49,117 bases of DNA from Gammaproteobacteria bacterium. GTDB lineage: Bacteria > Pseudomonadota > Gammaproteobacteria > Nevskiales > Nevskiaceae. The stretch's first letter is position 1. Every line of letters begins with the position of its first letter. This document shows, piece after piece, positions 16,186 to 25,728 of the stretch. Under the pieces are notes generated by a model. That model saw only the letters and a list, made by a program, of their open reading frames with translations, ran no database searches and was not told the origin of the DNA. Where the stretch lies: assembly GCA_022599775.1 (NCBI GenBank), contig JAHZLQ010000013.1, positions 1 to 49,117 of the forward strand, in the 5' to 3' direction. The translations under genes and the position numbers were made by a program.

Positions 16186-17118
16186 ATGAATTCGCGCAGC
16201 CTGCGCATCGCCACCCGCCGCAGTCCGCTCGCCCTCTGGCAGGCCGAGCATGTGAAAGCGCGCCTGTGCGCAGCGCATCCGGGGCTTGAGGTCGAACTGC
16301 TGCCGATGAGCACCGCCGGCGACCGCCTGCTCGGCCAGTCCCTGGCCACGGCCGGCGGCAAGGGCCTGTTCGTCAAGGAGCTCGAAGTGGCGATGATGGA
16401 AGGCCGCGCCGACCTCGCCGTGCATTCGATGAAGGACGTGCCGGTGCAGCTGCCGGACGGCATGACGCTGGGCGCGTTGCTGGCCGGTGAGGATCCGCGC
16501 GACGCCTTCGTCTCGAATGTCCATGAGAGCCTCGACCATCTGCCGCGCGGCGCCGTCGTCGGCACCGCCAGCCTGCGCCGCGCCTCGCAGCTGCGCGCGC
16601 TGCGTCCGGACCTGGCGGTGGAACCCTTGCGCGGCAACGTCAACACCCGCCTCGCCAAGCTCGACAACCGCGAGTACGACGCGATCATCCTGGCCTGCGC
16701 CGGGCTCGACCGCCTGGGTTTTTCGGAGCGGATACGCGAGCGTTTCGCGGTCACGCGGATGCTGCCGGCGATCGCGCAGGGCGTGGTCGGCGTGGAATGT
16801 CGCGCAGACGACCAGCAACTGCACGACTGGCTGGCGCCGCTGCACGACGAACACTCGGCGCTGCGTCTGCGTGCCGAACGCGCCTTCAACGCGCGTCTAG
16901 GCGGCGCCTGCCAGGTACCGGTGGCCGGCCACGCCACCGCGAGCGACGAGCGCCTGCGGCTGGTCGGGCTGGTCGGCGCACCCGACGGTACGCAGATCGT
17001 TCGGGGTGAGATCGGTGGTCCGGTCGACGAGGCGGCGCAGCTCGGGTTGAACCTTGCCGAGCGCCTGCTGGACGATGGCGCCGCTGCGATCCTGCGCAGC
17101 CTCGGCATCGAGGTCTGA
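16186..17118 (+). CDS. hemC: Porphobilinogen deaminase (hydroxymethylbilane synthase)
   Basis: A 310-residue cytosolic enzyme joining four porphobilinogen units into hydroxymethylbilane for heme and siroheme synthesis. The opening [19 protein letters not shown] and the VHSMKDVP motif with catalytic Asp84 are intact. Cys242 in [12 protein letters not shown] binds the dipyrromethane cofactor. Length equals the family norm. The ATG at 16186 has no obvious Shine-Dalgarno sequence, but the next in-frame starts fall inside conserved sequence. It is followed after one base by the hemDX reading frame. Confidence 0.97.
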   Translation: MNSRSLRIATRRSPLALWQAEHVKARLCAAHPGLEVELLPMSTAGDRLLGQSLATAGGKGLFVKELEVAMMEGRADLAVHSMKDVPVQLPDGMTLGALLAGEDPRDAFVSNVHESLDHLPRGAVVGTASLRRASQLRALRPDLAVEPLRGNVNTRLAKLDNREYDAIILACAGLDRLGFSERIRERFAVTRMLPAIAQGVVGVECRADDQQLHDWLAPLHDEHSALRLRAERAFNARLGGACQVPVAGHATASDERLRLVGLVGAPDGTQIVRGEIGGPVDEAAQLGLNLAERLLDDGAAAILRSLGIEV

Positions 17119-17119
17119 G

Positions 17120-19054
17120 ATGAACGAGCCGATTGATGGCAAAGTGACCGAGCCGGCGGGTACGAGCCTGCTGGGCCGCCGCATCCTGGTGACGCGCCCG
17201 GCAGCGCAGGCCGAAGCCTTGTGCGCGGAAATCGAACGCCGAGGCGGAACCGCACTGCGTCTGCCGCTGCTTTCGGTTGAAGCCGTCGGCGACACAGCCC
17301 TGCAACGACTGGCGGCGAATACCGAAGCCGACTGGTGGATCTTCACCAGCAGCAACGCGGTGCGCTTTGCCGCGCAGGCCGAAGGTCTCGCATGGCCCGC
17401 GCAAATCGCCGCCGTGGGCGCGGCCACCGCGCATGCGCTGGAGTCCGCCGGCCATCCGGTGCAGGCGGTTCCCAGCCACTCATATTCCAGCGCCGCGCTG
17501 CTGGAACTGCCGCCGATGCAGGCTGTTTCCGGCAGCCGCGTGGTCATCGTGACCGGCGAGGAGGGCCTGCCGACGCTGGCCGACAGTCTTGGCGCGCGCG
17601 GCGCCAAGGTCGAGGTGGTTCCAGTCTATCGGCGCGTCCGTGTGCCCTACAGTGAAGCCGAGGTCGCGGCCGCGATCGAACGCAGTGAGCTGTTGGTTTT
17701 GACCAGTGGCGACGCTCTGCAACACCTGCTCGAATCGATTCAGGATGATGCCGTTCGCGCGCGCCTGCTCAGCCTGCCGGTGGTGGTTCCGAGCGTGCGT
17801 GTGCTAGAACTGGCGACGGCCGCAGGCTTTGAACGGGAGCCGATACTCCCGGATTCGATGTCCGACGCGGCGCTGGTGCAAGCCCTGGAACGTTGGGGGG
17901 CACCCACTGAGCCTGCCCCACAATCACCGATGACCGAACCGAACCCCATTCCAGAAAAGCCCACCACCTCATCGCCGCCACCCGCTTCGGAGTCGCGCGC
18001 ACCGGCTCCGGCCGCACCGGCGGGGCGTCGCGGTGTTCTGGGCTTCTTCGTCGGTCTCGCTTGGCTAGTGCTGTTGCTGCTCACCGCTGTGGTCGCCTAC
18101 GGCGGCTGGCTCGCCTGGCAGTTTCGCGAACAGGCGCTGGACGCGCTGGACGCGCAGCAGACGCTGCTGTCACGGACCTCGCGCGACGCGACCGGCGCCG
18201 GCGCAGAACTGCGCCAGCTGGAAACGCGCCAGGGCGACCTTGGACAAACTCAGCGCAAGTTCGGCAGCGAGCTGGAGACGCTGCGCCAGCGCTTCGATGA
18301 CAGCGAGAAAATGCTCGCCGAGATTTCGGAATCCGTGCGTGGCGGTCGTACCGACCTGCAACTGGTGGCGGTCGAGCAGCTGCTGTTCATCGCCAACGAA
18401 CGCCTGCAGCTCGCCCGTGATGTTCCCGGCGCAGCGCGCGCGCTGGACCTGGCCGACCGCCGCCTCGCGGTGCTCGCCGACCCTCGCCTGTTCAAGGTGC
18501 GCGAGGCGATCGCTGCCGAAAAGCGGGCGCTGGCCTCGCTGCCGGCGGCCGATCGCGCCTCGGCGGCGCTGGCGCTGTCGAGCCTGATCGTGCAGGTGCC
18601 GAACCTGCCGCTGGCCCGCAGCCGTCCCGACAATTATCAGGCCGGATCGCCGGCCGACGTCGGCGCGGCGCAGGACATGCCCTGGTGGCGCGTCGCCTGG
18701 CATCGGATGGGCTTGGCCCTATCCACGGTGTTCACCCTGCGCCGCAGCGATGCGCCGATCGAACCCCTGCTCGCGCCCGAACAACGCGAACTGGTCCAGA
18801 CCATCTTGCTGCTCAAGCTGGAGGCGACGCGCGCGGCCCTGCTCGGTGGCAATACCGGCCAGTTCCGCGAGAGCCTGACCAGCGCGATCGATTGGCTGCG
18901 TGCGCGCTACGCGCTGTCCGACCCGGCGGTGGCCTCGGCCGTCGACGAACTCCAGGCGCAGCAACAACTCGAACTGGAACCGCCGCTGCCGGACCTCACG
19001 AGCAGCCTGACGGCGCTGCGCGGCGTCATGGAAGCACCGTCGCCGCGCCAATGA
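17120..19054 (+). CDS. hemDX: Fused uroporphyrinogen-III synthase and HemX membrane protein
   Basis: One uninterrupted frame of 644 residues covers what are often two genes. Residues about 15-262 are HemD (GRRILVTRPAAQAEALC, ..WWIFTSSNAVRFA.., ..LLVLTSGDALQHLLE..), which cyclises hydroxymethylbilane to uroporphyrinogen III. A Pro/Ala/Glu-rich linker (263-303) leads to one membrane helix (about 306-330). A long helical HemX region follows (AQQTLLSRTSRDATG...PLPDLTSSLTALRG), predicted to lie in the periplasm. Met271 (ATG at 17930) could be a separate HemX start. The start at 17120 is one base after the hemC stop; a longer reading begins inside hemC. Comparable fused HemD/HemX proteins are known in Proteobacteria. 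HemX function is still unclear. Confidence 0.9.
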   Translation: MNEPIDGKVTEPAGTSLLGRRILVTRPAAQAEALCAEIERRGGTALRLPLLSVEAVGDTALQRLAANTEADWWIFTSSNAVRFAAQAEGLAWPAQIAAVGAATAHALESAGHPVQAVPSHSYSSAALLELPPMQAVSGSRVVIVTGEEGLPTLADSLGARGAKVEVVPVYRRVRVPYSEAEVAAAIERSELLVLTSGDALQHLLESIQDDAVRARLLSLPVVVPSVRVLELATAAGFEREPILPDSMSDAALVQALERWGAPTEPAPQSPMTEPNPIPEKPTTSSPPPASESRAPAPAAPAGRRGVLGFFVGLAWLVLLLLTAVVAYGGWLAWQFREQALDALDAQQTLLSRTSRDATGAGAELRQLETRQGDLGQTQRKFGSELETLRQRFDDSEKMLAEISESVRGGRTDLQLVAVEQLLFIANERLQLARDVPGAARALDLADRRLAVLADPRLFKVREAIAAEKRALASLPAADRASAALALSSLIVQVPNLPLARSRPDNYQAGSPADVGAAQDMPWWRVAWHRMGLALSTVFTLRRSDAPIEPLLAPEQRELVQTILLLKLEATRAALLGGNTGQFRESLTSAIDWLRARYALSDPAVASAVDELQAQQQLELEPPLPDLTSSLTALRGVMEAPSPRQ

Positions 19055-20247
19055 TTCAAGTCCTGATCCTGCTTGCCCTCGTCTTCGCCGCCGGTGCCGC
19101 GGCCGCCGTACTGATGGGCGATCAAAACGGCTACGTCCTGCTGAGCTACGGCCATTGGACGCTGGAAACCTCGGTCGTGATCTTCGTGGTGAGCCTGGTC
19201 ATCGCGCTGTTGCTGCTGAACTACGGCCTGCGCTTGCTGCTGGGAACCTTGCGGCTGCCGACGCGGGTTCGTAGCGCCTACGACCAGCGCCGGCAGCGCC
19301 TGGCCCGCGAATCCTTCGAGACGGGTTTGCTGGACTGGCTGTCCGGGCGCTGGCACCGCGCCGAGGTCGAACTGGTGCGCCGTGCCGCCGATCATGACGC
19401 TGGCGGACTCAACATGCTGCTCGCCGCTCAGGCCGCGCACCACAGCGGTGAAGCCGAGCGTCGCGATCATTACCTGCGCCTGGCACTGGAGCGCGAGGAT
19501 CCGCAGCTGCGTTTCGCGGCACGGCTGCTACGCGCACGCATTGCGATCGATGACGGTGATTACGCATATGCGCAGGAACGCCTGCCGACGCTGCGCGAAG
19601 AAGCGCCCAGGCACAGCGGCCTGGTGGAACTGTCGGCGCGGCTGTACCGCGAGAGCGGGGACTGGGAAGCGCTGCGAAAGCTGCTGATCGAGAGCGAACG
19701 CATGAGCGTGTTTGCGCCCGCGCAGTTCCGTGCCCTGCTGATCGAGGCCAGCCATCGCGGATTGACGCAGGCTGCGGCAAGCGGGCGTCTGGACGCCGCC
19801 AAGGCGCTTTGGGCCCAAACGCCGACGGCGCTGCGTGGCGAGCGCGAGGTGCGCAACGCCTACATCCGGGCACTGGCGCAGCTGAATGCGCACGCCGAAG
19901 CGGCGGCGCTCATCGCCAATGTGCTGAAGACCGAATGGGACGCCGAACTGGTGCAGGTGTTCAGCGCGCTGTCGCCGCCCGACGGCATCGGTGCGCTGGC
20001 CTCGGTCGAGCAATGGCTCAATCAGTACGGCGAGCGCCCGGAGTTGCTATATGCCGCGGCGCGCGCCTGTCTCGACAACAAACTGTGGGGCAAGGCGCGC
20101 GCCTATCTGGAGGCGGGCCTGCGCATGCGGCCGGACGCGGCGACCTATCTCGAACTGGCGCGGCTGATCGAACGCAGCCCCGAAGGCGGCGACGCCGACG
20201 CGATCTATCGCGAAGGCCTGGCGGCGGCCGTCAAACCCCCCGTCTGA
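19051..20247 (+). CDS. hemY: HemY, heme-locus TPR membrane protein
   Basis: A 398-residue protein. Residues 1-65 are the HemY_N domain with two membrane helices (MIQVLILLALVFAAGAAAAV and VVIFVVSLVIALLLLNYGL). The remainder is TPR-like helical hairpins rich in Ala, Leu and Arg (GGLNMLLAAQAAHHSGEAER..., ..YAAARACLDNKLWGKARAYLE..), expected in the cytoplasm or periplasm. This is the proteobacterial HemY, not protoporphyrinogen oxidase of the same name; its role in late heme synthesis is not settled. It begins with an ATGA overlap with hemDX, showing a single operon hemC-hemDX-hemY. Confidence 0.92.
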   Translation: MIQVLILLALVFAAGAAAAVLMGDQNGYVLLSYGHWTLETSVVIFVVSLVIALLLLNYGLRLLLGTLRLPTRVRSAYDQRRQRLARESFETGLLDWLSGRWHRAEVELVRRAADHDAGGLNMLLAAQAAHHSGEAERRDHYLRLALEREDPQLRFAARLLRARIAIDDGDYAYAQERLPTLREEAPRHSGLVELSARLYRESGDWEALRKLLIESERMSVFAPAQFRALLIEASHRGLTQAAASGRLDAAKALWAQTPTALRGEREVRNAYIRALAQLNAHAEAAALIANVLKTEWDAELVQVFSALSPPDGIGALASVEQWLNQYGERPELLYAAARACLDNKLWGKARAYLEAGLRMRPDAATYLELARLIERSPEGGDADAIYREGLAAAVKPPV

Positions 20248-20298
20248 GACACGACGATGCACTTTCGTCAGCTCGCCATCCAAGGCTGCGAACAGCGG

Positions 20299-20327
20299 TT
20301 TCCAAGCCCATAGGCGCGGAGTATGCT
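20299..20327 (+). promoter_or_regulatory. Candidate sigma-70 promoter of the his-tat operon
   Basis: TTTCCA (20299-20304) and TATGCT (20322-20327) are spaced by 17 bases, matching four of six bases at -35 and five of six at -10. It lies in the 118-base gap after hemY and would start transcription about 30 bases before hisB. No attenuator-like leader with His codons was seen. Confidence 0.5.
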
Positions 20328-20365
20328 AGCGCCCCTTTTCGCCAGCCGGGACCCAGCTTCCCTCG

Positions 20366-20956
20366 ATGTCCGCTCGTAAGGCCAGCGTCGCCAGAGAAAC
20401 CCGAGAAACCAAAATCCGTGTCGAGCTCGACCTGGACGGCACCGGGCGCGCCGAACTCAATACCGGGATCGCCTTCCTCGATCACATGCTCGATCAGGTG
20501 GCCCGTCACGGCATGATCGATCTTCTGGTGGACTGCGTCGGCGATCGCCATATCGACGACCATCACAGCGTCGAGGACATCGGCATCACCGTCGGCCAGG
20601 CGCTGGCGCAGGCCTGGGGCGACAAGTCCGGCGTGCGTCGCTACGGTCATGCCTATGTGCCGCTCGACGAGGCGCTGGCGCGCGCCGTGGTGGACCTGTC
20701 GGGCCGGCCCGGTCTGGAATGGTTCGTCGAATTCTCGCGCGCACGCATCGGCAGTTTCGATGTGGATCTGTTCCGCGAATTCTTCCAGGGCCTCGTCAAT
20801 CACGCGCAGATCACGCTGCACGTGGACAGCCTGCGCGGGCGCAACAGTCACCACGTGGCGGAAACCATCTTCAAGGCATTCGGACGCGCGCTGCGCATGG
20901 CGGTCGAGCCCGACCCACGCGCATCCGGCATCCCGTCGACCAAGGGCAGTCTGTAG
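20366..20956 (+). CDS. hisB: Imidazoleglycerol-phosphate dehydratase
   Basis: A 196-residue monofunctional HisB, which dehydrates imidazoleglycerol phosphate to imidazoleacetol phosphate in histidine synthesis. Motifs are [16 protein letters not shown], the metal-binding [11 protein letters not shown], and the second metal site [17 protein letters not shown]. It lacks the N-terminal phosphatase half of the Escherichia coli enzyme, so histidinol phosphatase must be encoded elsewhere. It is the first gene of the unit hisBHAFE-tatABC. The ATG at 20366 gives a slightly long basic N-terminus; the conserved part starts near residue 13. Confidence 0.97.
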   Translation: MSARKASVARETRETKIRVELDLDGTGRAELNTGIAFLDHMLDQVARHGMIDLLVDCVGDRHIDDHHSVEDIGITVGQALAQAWGDKSGVRRYGHAYVPLDEALARAVVDLSGRPGLEWFVEFSRARIGSFDVDLFREFFQGLVNHAQITLHVDSLRGRNSHHVAETIFKAFGRALRMAVEPDPRASGIPSTKGSL

Positions 20957-20962
20957 AAAAAT

Positions 20963-21616
20963 ATGGCTGCGATCGGTGTTGTCGACTACGGCATGGGCAA
21001 CCTGCATTCGCTGGCCAAGGCGCTGCAGCGGGTCTCGGGCACGGAGCGCGTGGAAGTCAGCTACGACCCGGACAAGCTCGCCAAGTGCGACCGGCTGGTG
21101 TTGCCGGGCGTCGGCGGGGTGCGGGCCTGCATGGCCGAGCTCAAACGTCTGGAACTCGACGAGTTCGTGCGCGAACAGGCCCGGCAGAAGCCGATCCTCG
21201 GCGTGTGTCTCGGGATGCAGGTGATGCTGGATTTCTCCGAGGAGAACGAAGGCGTCGAGGCGCTGGGACTGATTCCCGGCGAGGTGCTGCGCTTTCCCGA
21301 TCCGCCGCCCGAGGGCATCGACGGCGAACGGCTCAAGGTACCGCACATGGGCTGGAACCGCGTGCACTGGGAGCAGCCGCACCCGATCTGCGCCGGCGTG
21401 CCGAACGACGCCTGGTTCTATTTCGTGCACAGCTATTTCGCCAAGCCGAAGCAGGAGCAGCACGTGATCGGCCGGACCACCTATACGCATCCGTTCGTGT
21501 CTGTGGTCGGGCATGAAAATGTCGTGGCCGTGCAGTTCCATCCCGAAAAGAGTCAGGGGCCCGGCATGGCGCTGCTGACCAACTTCGTGCAATGGGACGG
21601 GCAAAGTCCGGTATAG
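20963..21616 (+). CDS. hisH: Imidazole glycerol phosphate synthase, glutaminase subunit
   Basis: A 217-residue class I glutamine amidotransferase. It supplies ammonia to HisF for making imidazoleglycerol phosphate and AICAR. The opening IGVVDYGMGNLHSLAKAL and the nucleophile Cys82 in ILGVCLGMQVML are present. The catalytic His/Glu pair in VAVQFHPEKSQ completes the triad. It begins 6 bases after hisB. It is separated from hisA by 196 bases, a long gap for this operon in which no gene or strong signal was seen, apart from a short GC-rich palindrome near 21632. Confidence 0.97.
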   Translation: MAAIGVVDYGMGNLHSLAKALQRVSGTERVEVSYDPDKLAKCDRLVLPGVGGVRACMAELKRLELDEFVREQARQKPILGVCLGMQVMLDFSEENEGVEALGLIPGEVLRFPDPPPEGIDGERLKVPHMGWNRVHWEQPHPICAGVPNDAWFYFVHSYFAKPKQEQHVIGRTTYTHPFVSVVGHENVVAVQFHPEKSQGPGMALLTNFVQWDGQSPV

Positions 21617-21812
21617 GACCGGCACTGCGCGGCGCCGCGCCTTGCGCAGCCCCCACGATTCGTGCACATTGACCGCAACGACGTTCCGACTGCCTGTTTC
21701 TCCAAACCGAAGCCAGCCAGAATCCCACTCCAAGCCCTTCCGCCGGACGACTGTGTCGCCTGGCCTCTGGGCCTGCCGCCGCGAACCGCTCTCGTGTCCT
21801 GCTGCCTGTGTC

Positions 21813-22544
21813 ATGCTCCTGATCCCCGCGATTGACCTCAAGAATGGCCAGTGCGTCCGCCTGCGCCAAGGCAAGATGGACGATGTCACCGTGTTCTCCG
21901 ATGATCCCGTCGCCGTGGCACGGCGCTGGGTCGACGAAGGCGCGCAACGACTGCATGTCGTCGATCTGGACGGCGCGCTCAAGGGCGAACCGGTCAACAC
22001 CGATGTGATCCACCGCATCTGCGATGCCTGCCCCGAGATCGAGATTCAGGTCGGTGGCGGCGTTCGCGACGAGGACGCGGTCCTGCGCTACCTCGACGCC
22101 GGCGTGCAGTACGTGATCGTCGGCACCAAGGCCGTGCACGCACCGCATTTCCTGCGCGATCTGTGTCTGGAATATCCGCGCCACATCATCGTTGGCCTCG
22201 ATGCCAAGGACGGACGCATCGCCATCGACGGCTGGAGCAAACTGTCTCACCACACCGCGATGGAAATGGCGCAGCAGTTCGAGAAGGACGGCGTCGAGGC
22301 GATCATCTACACCGACATCGGCCGCGACGGCATGATGAACGGCTTCAACGCCGAAACCACGCGCGAACTGGCGGACTCGGTCAACACGCCGGTGTTCGCG
22401 TCCGGCGGCGTATCCAGCCTCGACGACATCCGCAAGCTGATCGAACTCGAAGAAGACGGCGTCGCCGGCTGCATCATCGGTCGCGCGCTCTACGAAGGCA
22501 GCTTCAAGCTTGCCGACGCGATGAAGATCGTCGCCGGCGAATAG
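21813..22544 (+). CDS. hisA: Phosphoribosylformimino-AICAR phosphate isomerase
   Basis: A 243-residue (beta/alpha)8-barrel isomerase (ProFAR to PRFAR). It begins [20 protein letters not shown] with catalytic Asp8, repeats the half-barrel phosphate-binding pattern in VGGGVRD and FASGGVSS, and has the second catalytic Asp in [10 protein letters not shown]. The ATG at 21813 is directly before the conserved start; a reading opening at 21642 has an unrelated 57-residue prefix. HisA and HisF are homologous barrels and stand side by side here. Confidence 0.97.
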   Translation: MLLIPAIDLKNGQCVRLRQGKMDDVTVFSDDPVAVARRWVDEGAQRLHVVDLDGALKGEPVNTDVIHRICDACPEIEIQVGGGVRDEDAVLRYLDAGVQYVIVGTKAVHAPHFLRDLCLEYPRHIIVGLDAKDGRIAIDGWSKLSHHTAMEMAQQFEKDGVEAIIYTDIGRDGMMNGFNAETTRELADSVNTPVFASGGVSSLDDIRKLIELEEDGVAGCIIGRALYEGSFKLADAMKIVAGE

Positions 22545-22567
22545 AGCCTCAGCGCTTACACCAAGTC

Positions 22568-23338
22568 ATGCTCGCCAAACGCATCATCCCCTGCCTGGAC
22601 ATCGACCGCGGCCGCGTGGTCAAGGGCGTTAAGTTCCAGGACATCCAGGACGCCGGCGATCCGGTCGAAGTGGCCTATCGCTACGATCAACAGGGTGCGG
22701 ACGAACTGGTGTTTCTCGACATCACCGCCAGCAGCGACGAGCGGCCCACACTGTTTCAGACCGTCGAGCAGGTCGCGCGCACGATCTACGTGCCACTGAC
22801 GGTCGGTGGCGGCGTACGCAGCTGCGCCGACGTGCGTGCCCTGCTGTCGGCCGGCGCCGACAAGGTCTCGATCAATACTGCCGCCGTGCACACCCCCGAC
22901 CTCGTCACAGAATCGGCCGAGCGTTACGGCGTGCAGTGCATCGTGGTGGCGATCGACGTCAAGCGTGTCAACAAGAAGGGGCAGCCGGTGCGCTGGGAAG
23001 TCTTCACCCATGGTGGCCGCAAGCCGACCGGTCTCGACGCGATCGAATGGTCCGAAAAGATGGTGGCCAAGGGCGCCGGCGAGCTGCTGGTGACGAGCAT
23101 GGACAAGGACGGAACCAAGTCCGGCTATGACGTGGAACTGCTACAGGCGATCTCGGATGCGGTGCCGGTGCCGCTGATCGCCTCAGGTGGCGTCGGCAAG
23201 CTCGAACACCTTTACGAAGGACTGGTGACGGGTGGCGCCGATGCGGTGCTCGCCGCCAGCATCTTTCACCACGGCACGCATACCGTTCCGGAAGCCAAGC
23301 AATATCTGGCCGAACGCGGAGTCCGCGTCCGCCTGTAG
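22568..23338 (+). CDS. hisF: Imidazole glycerol phosphate synthase, cyclase subunit
   Basis: A 256-residue (beta/alpha)8-barrel. It takes ammonia from HisH and converts PRFAR to imidazoleglycerol phosphate and [25 protein letters not shown] carries catalytic Asp11. VGGGVRS and [11 protein letters not shown] are the two phosphate sites, and [13 protein letters not shown] carries the other catalytic Asp. The ATG at 22568 fits the family start; an upstream in-frame extension runs through hisA in another frame and is not coding. Confidence 0.97.
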   Translation: MLAKRIIPCLDIDRGRVVKGVKFQDIQDAGDPVEVAYRYDQQGADELVFLDITASSDERPTLFQTVEQVARTIYVPLTVGGGVRSCADVRALLSAGADKVSINTAAVHTPDLVTESAERYGVQCIVVAIDVKRVNKKGQPVRWEVFTHGGRKPTGLDAIEWSEKMVAKGAGELLVTSMDKDGTKSGYDVELLQAISDAVPVPLIASGGVGKLEHLYEGLVTGGADAVLAASIFHHGTHTVPEAKQYLAERGVRVRL

Positions 23339-23412
23339 TCGAAACGAGGCGCTGCGGCGCGTGTCCTGACTGACTCGTGCGCGCCTTGTTAGAAGCGTAC
23401 GATTGCACCCCA

Positions 23413-23745
23413 ATGTCCGAAACTCCCGAAAACGTGCTTCAGCGCCTGTTCGAGACGCTGGAATCCCGCAAGCAGGCCGATCCGTCGAGTTCCTACGTCG
23501 CCAGGCTGTATGACGGCGGAATCGATCTGATTCTGAAGAAGCTCGGCGAAGAAGCGGCTGAAACGCTGATCGCCGCCAAGAATCCGGATCGTGCGGCTCT
23601 GACCTACGAGCTCGCCGACCTGTGGTTCCACAGCCTGGTTCTGGCGGCACAGACGGACATTTCGCTCAACGACATCACCAAGGAGTTGGCACGGCGAATG
23701 GGCCGTTCCGGACTCGACGAGAAAGCCGCCCGGGGCGGCCAATAG
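23413..23745 (+). CDS. hisE: Phosphoribosyl-ATP pyrophosphatase
   Basis: A 110-residue MazG-like all-helical enzyme removing pyrophosphate from phosphoribosyl-ATP. Landmarks are [38 protein letters not shown] with the metal-binding Glu residues, and [13 protein letters not shown]. The ATG at 23413 fits the family better than an upstream TTG/ATG that adds 12 residues. hisI, which usually lies before or is fused to hisE, is absent; hisF precedes directly with a 74-base gap. tatA follows 9 bases later. Confidence 0.95.
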   Translation: MSETPENVLQRLFETLESRKQADPSSSYVARLYDGGIDLILKKLGEEAAETLIAAKNPDRAALTYELADLWFHSLVLAAQTDISLNDITKELARRMGRSGLDEKAARGGQ

Positions 23746-23754
23746 GAGACCACC

Positions 23755-23976
23755 ATGGCCCCAAGTCTGACTCAATTGCTGATCGTGCTCGCGATCGTCG
23801 TCCTGCTGTTCGGCACCAAGAAGCTGCGCAACATCGGCGGCGATCTCGGTTCGGCGATCAAGAACTTCAAGTCGTCCGTCAAGGATGGCGAGGAAGAGGC
23901 CGAGCGCAATGTCGAACACCTCAAGGCCGAGCCCCAGACCGAAGACAGCAAGCAGCACAGCAAGACCTCCAGCTAG
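23755..23976 (+). CDS. tatA: Sec-independent translocase subunit TatA
   Basis: A 73-residue membrane protein with one N-terminal helix ([31 protein letters not shown]). The conserved [10 protein letters not shown] hinge is followed by an amphipathic helix, then an acidic/polar tail. TatA oligomers form the passage through which TatBC-bound folded proteins cross. An AGGAG-like site precedes the ATG. Co-location after hisE is common in gammaproteobacteria. Confidence 0.95.
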   Translation: MAPSLTQLLIVLAIVVLLFGTKKLRNIGGDLGSAIKNFKSSVKDGEEEAERNVEHLKAEPQTEDSKQHSKTSS

Positions 23977-24000
23977 GCGTTCCACGCTCGGATTCGGCGC

Positions 24001-24381
24001 ATGTTCGATATCGGATTTTCTGAACTGTTCCTGTGCGCGGTGATCGCGCTGGTGGTGCTCGGCCCGGAGCGTCTGCCGGGTCTGGCGCGCACCTTCGGTC
24101 GCTGGAGCGGACAGGCGCGCGCCTACATGCGCAATCTCACTGCGGAACTCGAGCGCGAGGTCAAGGTGCAGGAACTGCGGGAACAGGTCGAAAGCGCCAA
24201 TCGCGCCGTGCGCGAACAGGCCACGATCGCGAAGACGCAGGTGCGCCAGCTGGCCGACGAGGCCGAGCGGTCGATCCGACCGAAGGCCGACGAGGAATCC
24301 GTCAAACCGGGCAATGTCGACGCCGCGATCGAATCCGCGCCCGAGCCTGACGATACGCCGCCGAAGCCGCCCGCGGCATGA
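24001..24381 (+). CDS. tatB: Sec-independent translocase subunit TatB
   Basis: A 126-residue single-pass membrane protein. MFDIGFSELFLCAVIALVVLGPERLPGLAR is the characteristic TatB helix and GPERLP hinge. A long charged helix follows, then a Pro-rich tail. With TatC it forms the receptor for twin-arginine signal peptides. It ends inside the tatC start (ATGA). Confidence 0.95.
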   Translation: MFDIGFSELFLCAVIALVVLGPERLPGLARTFGRWSGQARAYMRNLTAELEREVKVQELREQVESANRAVREQATIAKTQVRQLADEAERSIRPKADEESVKPGNVDAAIESAPEPDDTPPKPPAA

Positions 24382-25142
24382 GCAAGGACGCTTCCAGCAG
24401 CGGCGAGCAGCCGCTGATCGCGCACTTGCTTGAGCTGCGTACACGCCTGCTGCGGGCACTGATCGGCGTATTGATCGTGTTCATTCCGCTGGCCTATTTC
24501 GCCAAAGATTTCTACCGCATCGTCGCCGCGCCGCTGATGCAGCTGATGCCGGCCGGCACCGGCATGATCGCCACCGAGGTGGCCTCGCCGTTCTTCGCCC
24601 CGTTCAAGCTCGCCGGCCTGGCGGCGCTGGTCGTTGCGCTGCCGTGGGTGCTGTACCAGATCTGGGCATTCATCGCGCCGGGGCTCTACAAGAACGAGCA
24701 ACGCCTCGTGGTGCCGCTGCTGGCCACCAGCAGCGCGCTCTTCTATGTCGGCATGCTGTTCGCCTATTTCGTGGTGTTCCCGATCGTGTTCGGTTTTTTC
24801 GTCAAGGTTGCGCCTGAAGGCGTCACCGTGATGACGGACATCTCGCGCTACCTCGACTTCGTGATCACGATGTTCCTGGCCTTCGGCGCCGCGTTTGAAA
24901 CCCCTGTGGCCATCGTGCTGCTGGTCAAGACCGGTTTCGTCACGCCCGCCGATCTCGCGGCCAAGCGCGCCTATGTGCTGGTAGGCACCTTCCTGCTCAG
25001 CGCGTTCCTGACGCCGCCGGACATCTTCTCGCAGTTGCTGCTGGCCGGACCGGCGTATCTGCTGTTCGAGATCGGTATCGTGTGGGCTCGCATCCTCGTG
25101 CCGGGCGCTCGCGAAGTCGAAGCGCAACGCCGCGGCGAATGA
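24378..25142 (+). CDS. tatC: Sec-independent translocase subunit TatC
   Basis: A 254-residue protein with six membrane helices. The N-terminal LIAHLLELRTRLLRALIG and the cytoplasmic loop FIAPGLYKNEQR are the parts that contact the twin-arginine motif. FGAAFETPVAIVLLVKTGFVTP and FLTPPDIFSQLLLAGP complete the family pattern. The start overlaps the tatB stop by four bases. PhoD at 44.9-46.6 kb is a likely client of this system. Confidence 0.97.
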   Translation: MSKDASSSGEQPLIAHLLELRTRLLRALIGVLIVFIPLAYFAKDFYRIVAAPLMQLMPAGTGMIATEVASPFFAPFKLAGLAALVVALPWVLYQIWAFIAPGLYKNEQRLVVPLLATSSALFYVGMLFAYFVVFPIVFGFFVKVAPEGVTVMTDISRYLDFVITMFLAFGAAFETPVAIVLLVKTGFVTPADLAAKRAYVLVGTFLLSAFLTPPDIFSQLLLAGPAYLLFEIGIVWARILVPGAREVEAQRRGE

Positions 25143-25175
25143 ATCCCACCACCGGCCGCCGGTTCCAGGCCCGGC

Positions 25176-25610
25176 TCATTGCCGATAGAGCATCAGCCCA
25201 AGCACCGTGGCACCGACCATGAGCCCGGTCAGCAACAAGCCCGCGAAGCAGATCAGCAGGCGCGACAGCGCCGATGTCCGCCAGCGGCGACGCAGCCATG
25301 CGCCCCATTGACGCAAGCGCAGCTCGGCGCGGTCGAGCGCGCTCGAAACCCACAGCGAGTGATGCGCCAGCAGGCTCAGGCCCAGCAACAGCATGACGAT
25401 GCCCGGTCCGGGCGTGACCAGCATCGTCAGCCCCACCACCAGCAGGGCGATGCCGATCAGGATCTCGAACAGGTTGCCCAGGGTACTGCTGCGGACGCGG
25501 CGCCGCCGATGGTATTGCGCCACAAACCGATGGCCCGGCCTTGCGTCCGTAAACGAACGCCAGCGCGAACGCAGCCGCGTCGACAGGTTTGGAGACTCCG
25601 GTTCGCTCAT
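25176..25610 (-). CDS. PGPGW-type small transmembrane protein
   Basis: A 144-residue membrane protein. A basic N-terminal 45 residues lead to helices GNLFEILIGIALLVVGLTMLVTPGPGIVMLLLGLSLLAHH, whose central VTPGPG turn is the mark of the PGPGW putative transmembrane family. A second hydrophobic segment (LLICFAGLLLTGLMVGATVLGLMLYR) ends the protein. Function is unknown. It is convergent with tatC and divergent from the Pmp3-like gene. Confidence 0.7.
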   Translation of the reverse strand: MSEPESPNLSTRLRSRWRSFTDARPGHRFVAQYHRRRRVRSSTLGNLFEILIGIALLVVGLTMLVTPGPGIVMLLLGLSLLAHHSLWVSSALDRAELRLRQWGAWLRRRWRTSALSRLLICFAGLLLTGLMVGATVLGLMLYRQ

Positions 25611-25728
25611 CGGCCCATGCTGACGGGCGCAGCTTTCGCCCAGATGAGCGCGCGCGTGGCCGTGGGCTTCAGTGCCGGCTCAGATGAAAAGGCGCATGGT
25701 GGATGTCCACTTGAGCACCGGCTATTCC

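Noticed and set aside
17880-17935. Frameshift or missing stop between hemD and hemX
   Set aside because: The frame and linker read smoothly and such fusions are known, so a sequencing error is not needed to explain it.
20231-22018. Minus-strand frame of 595 codons opposite hisB, hisH and hisA
   Set aside because: Antisense of three certain histidine genes, with no recognisable motif or ribosome site.
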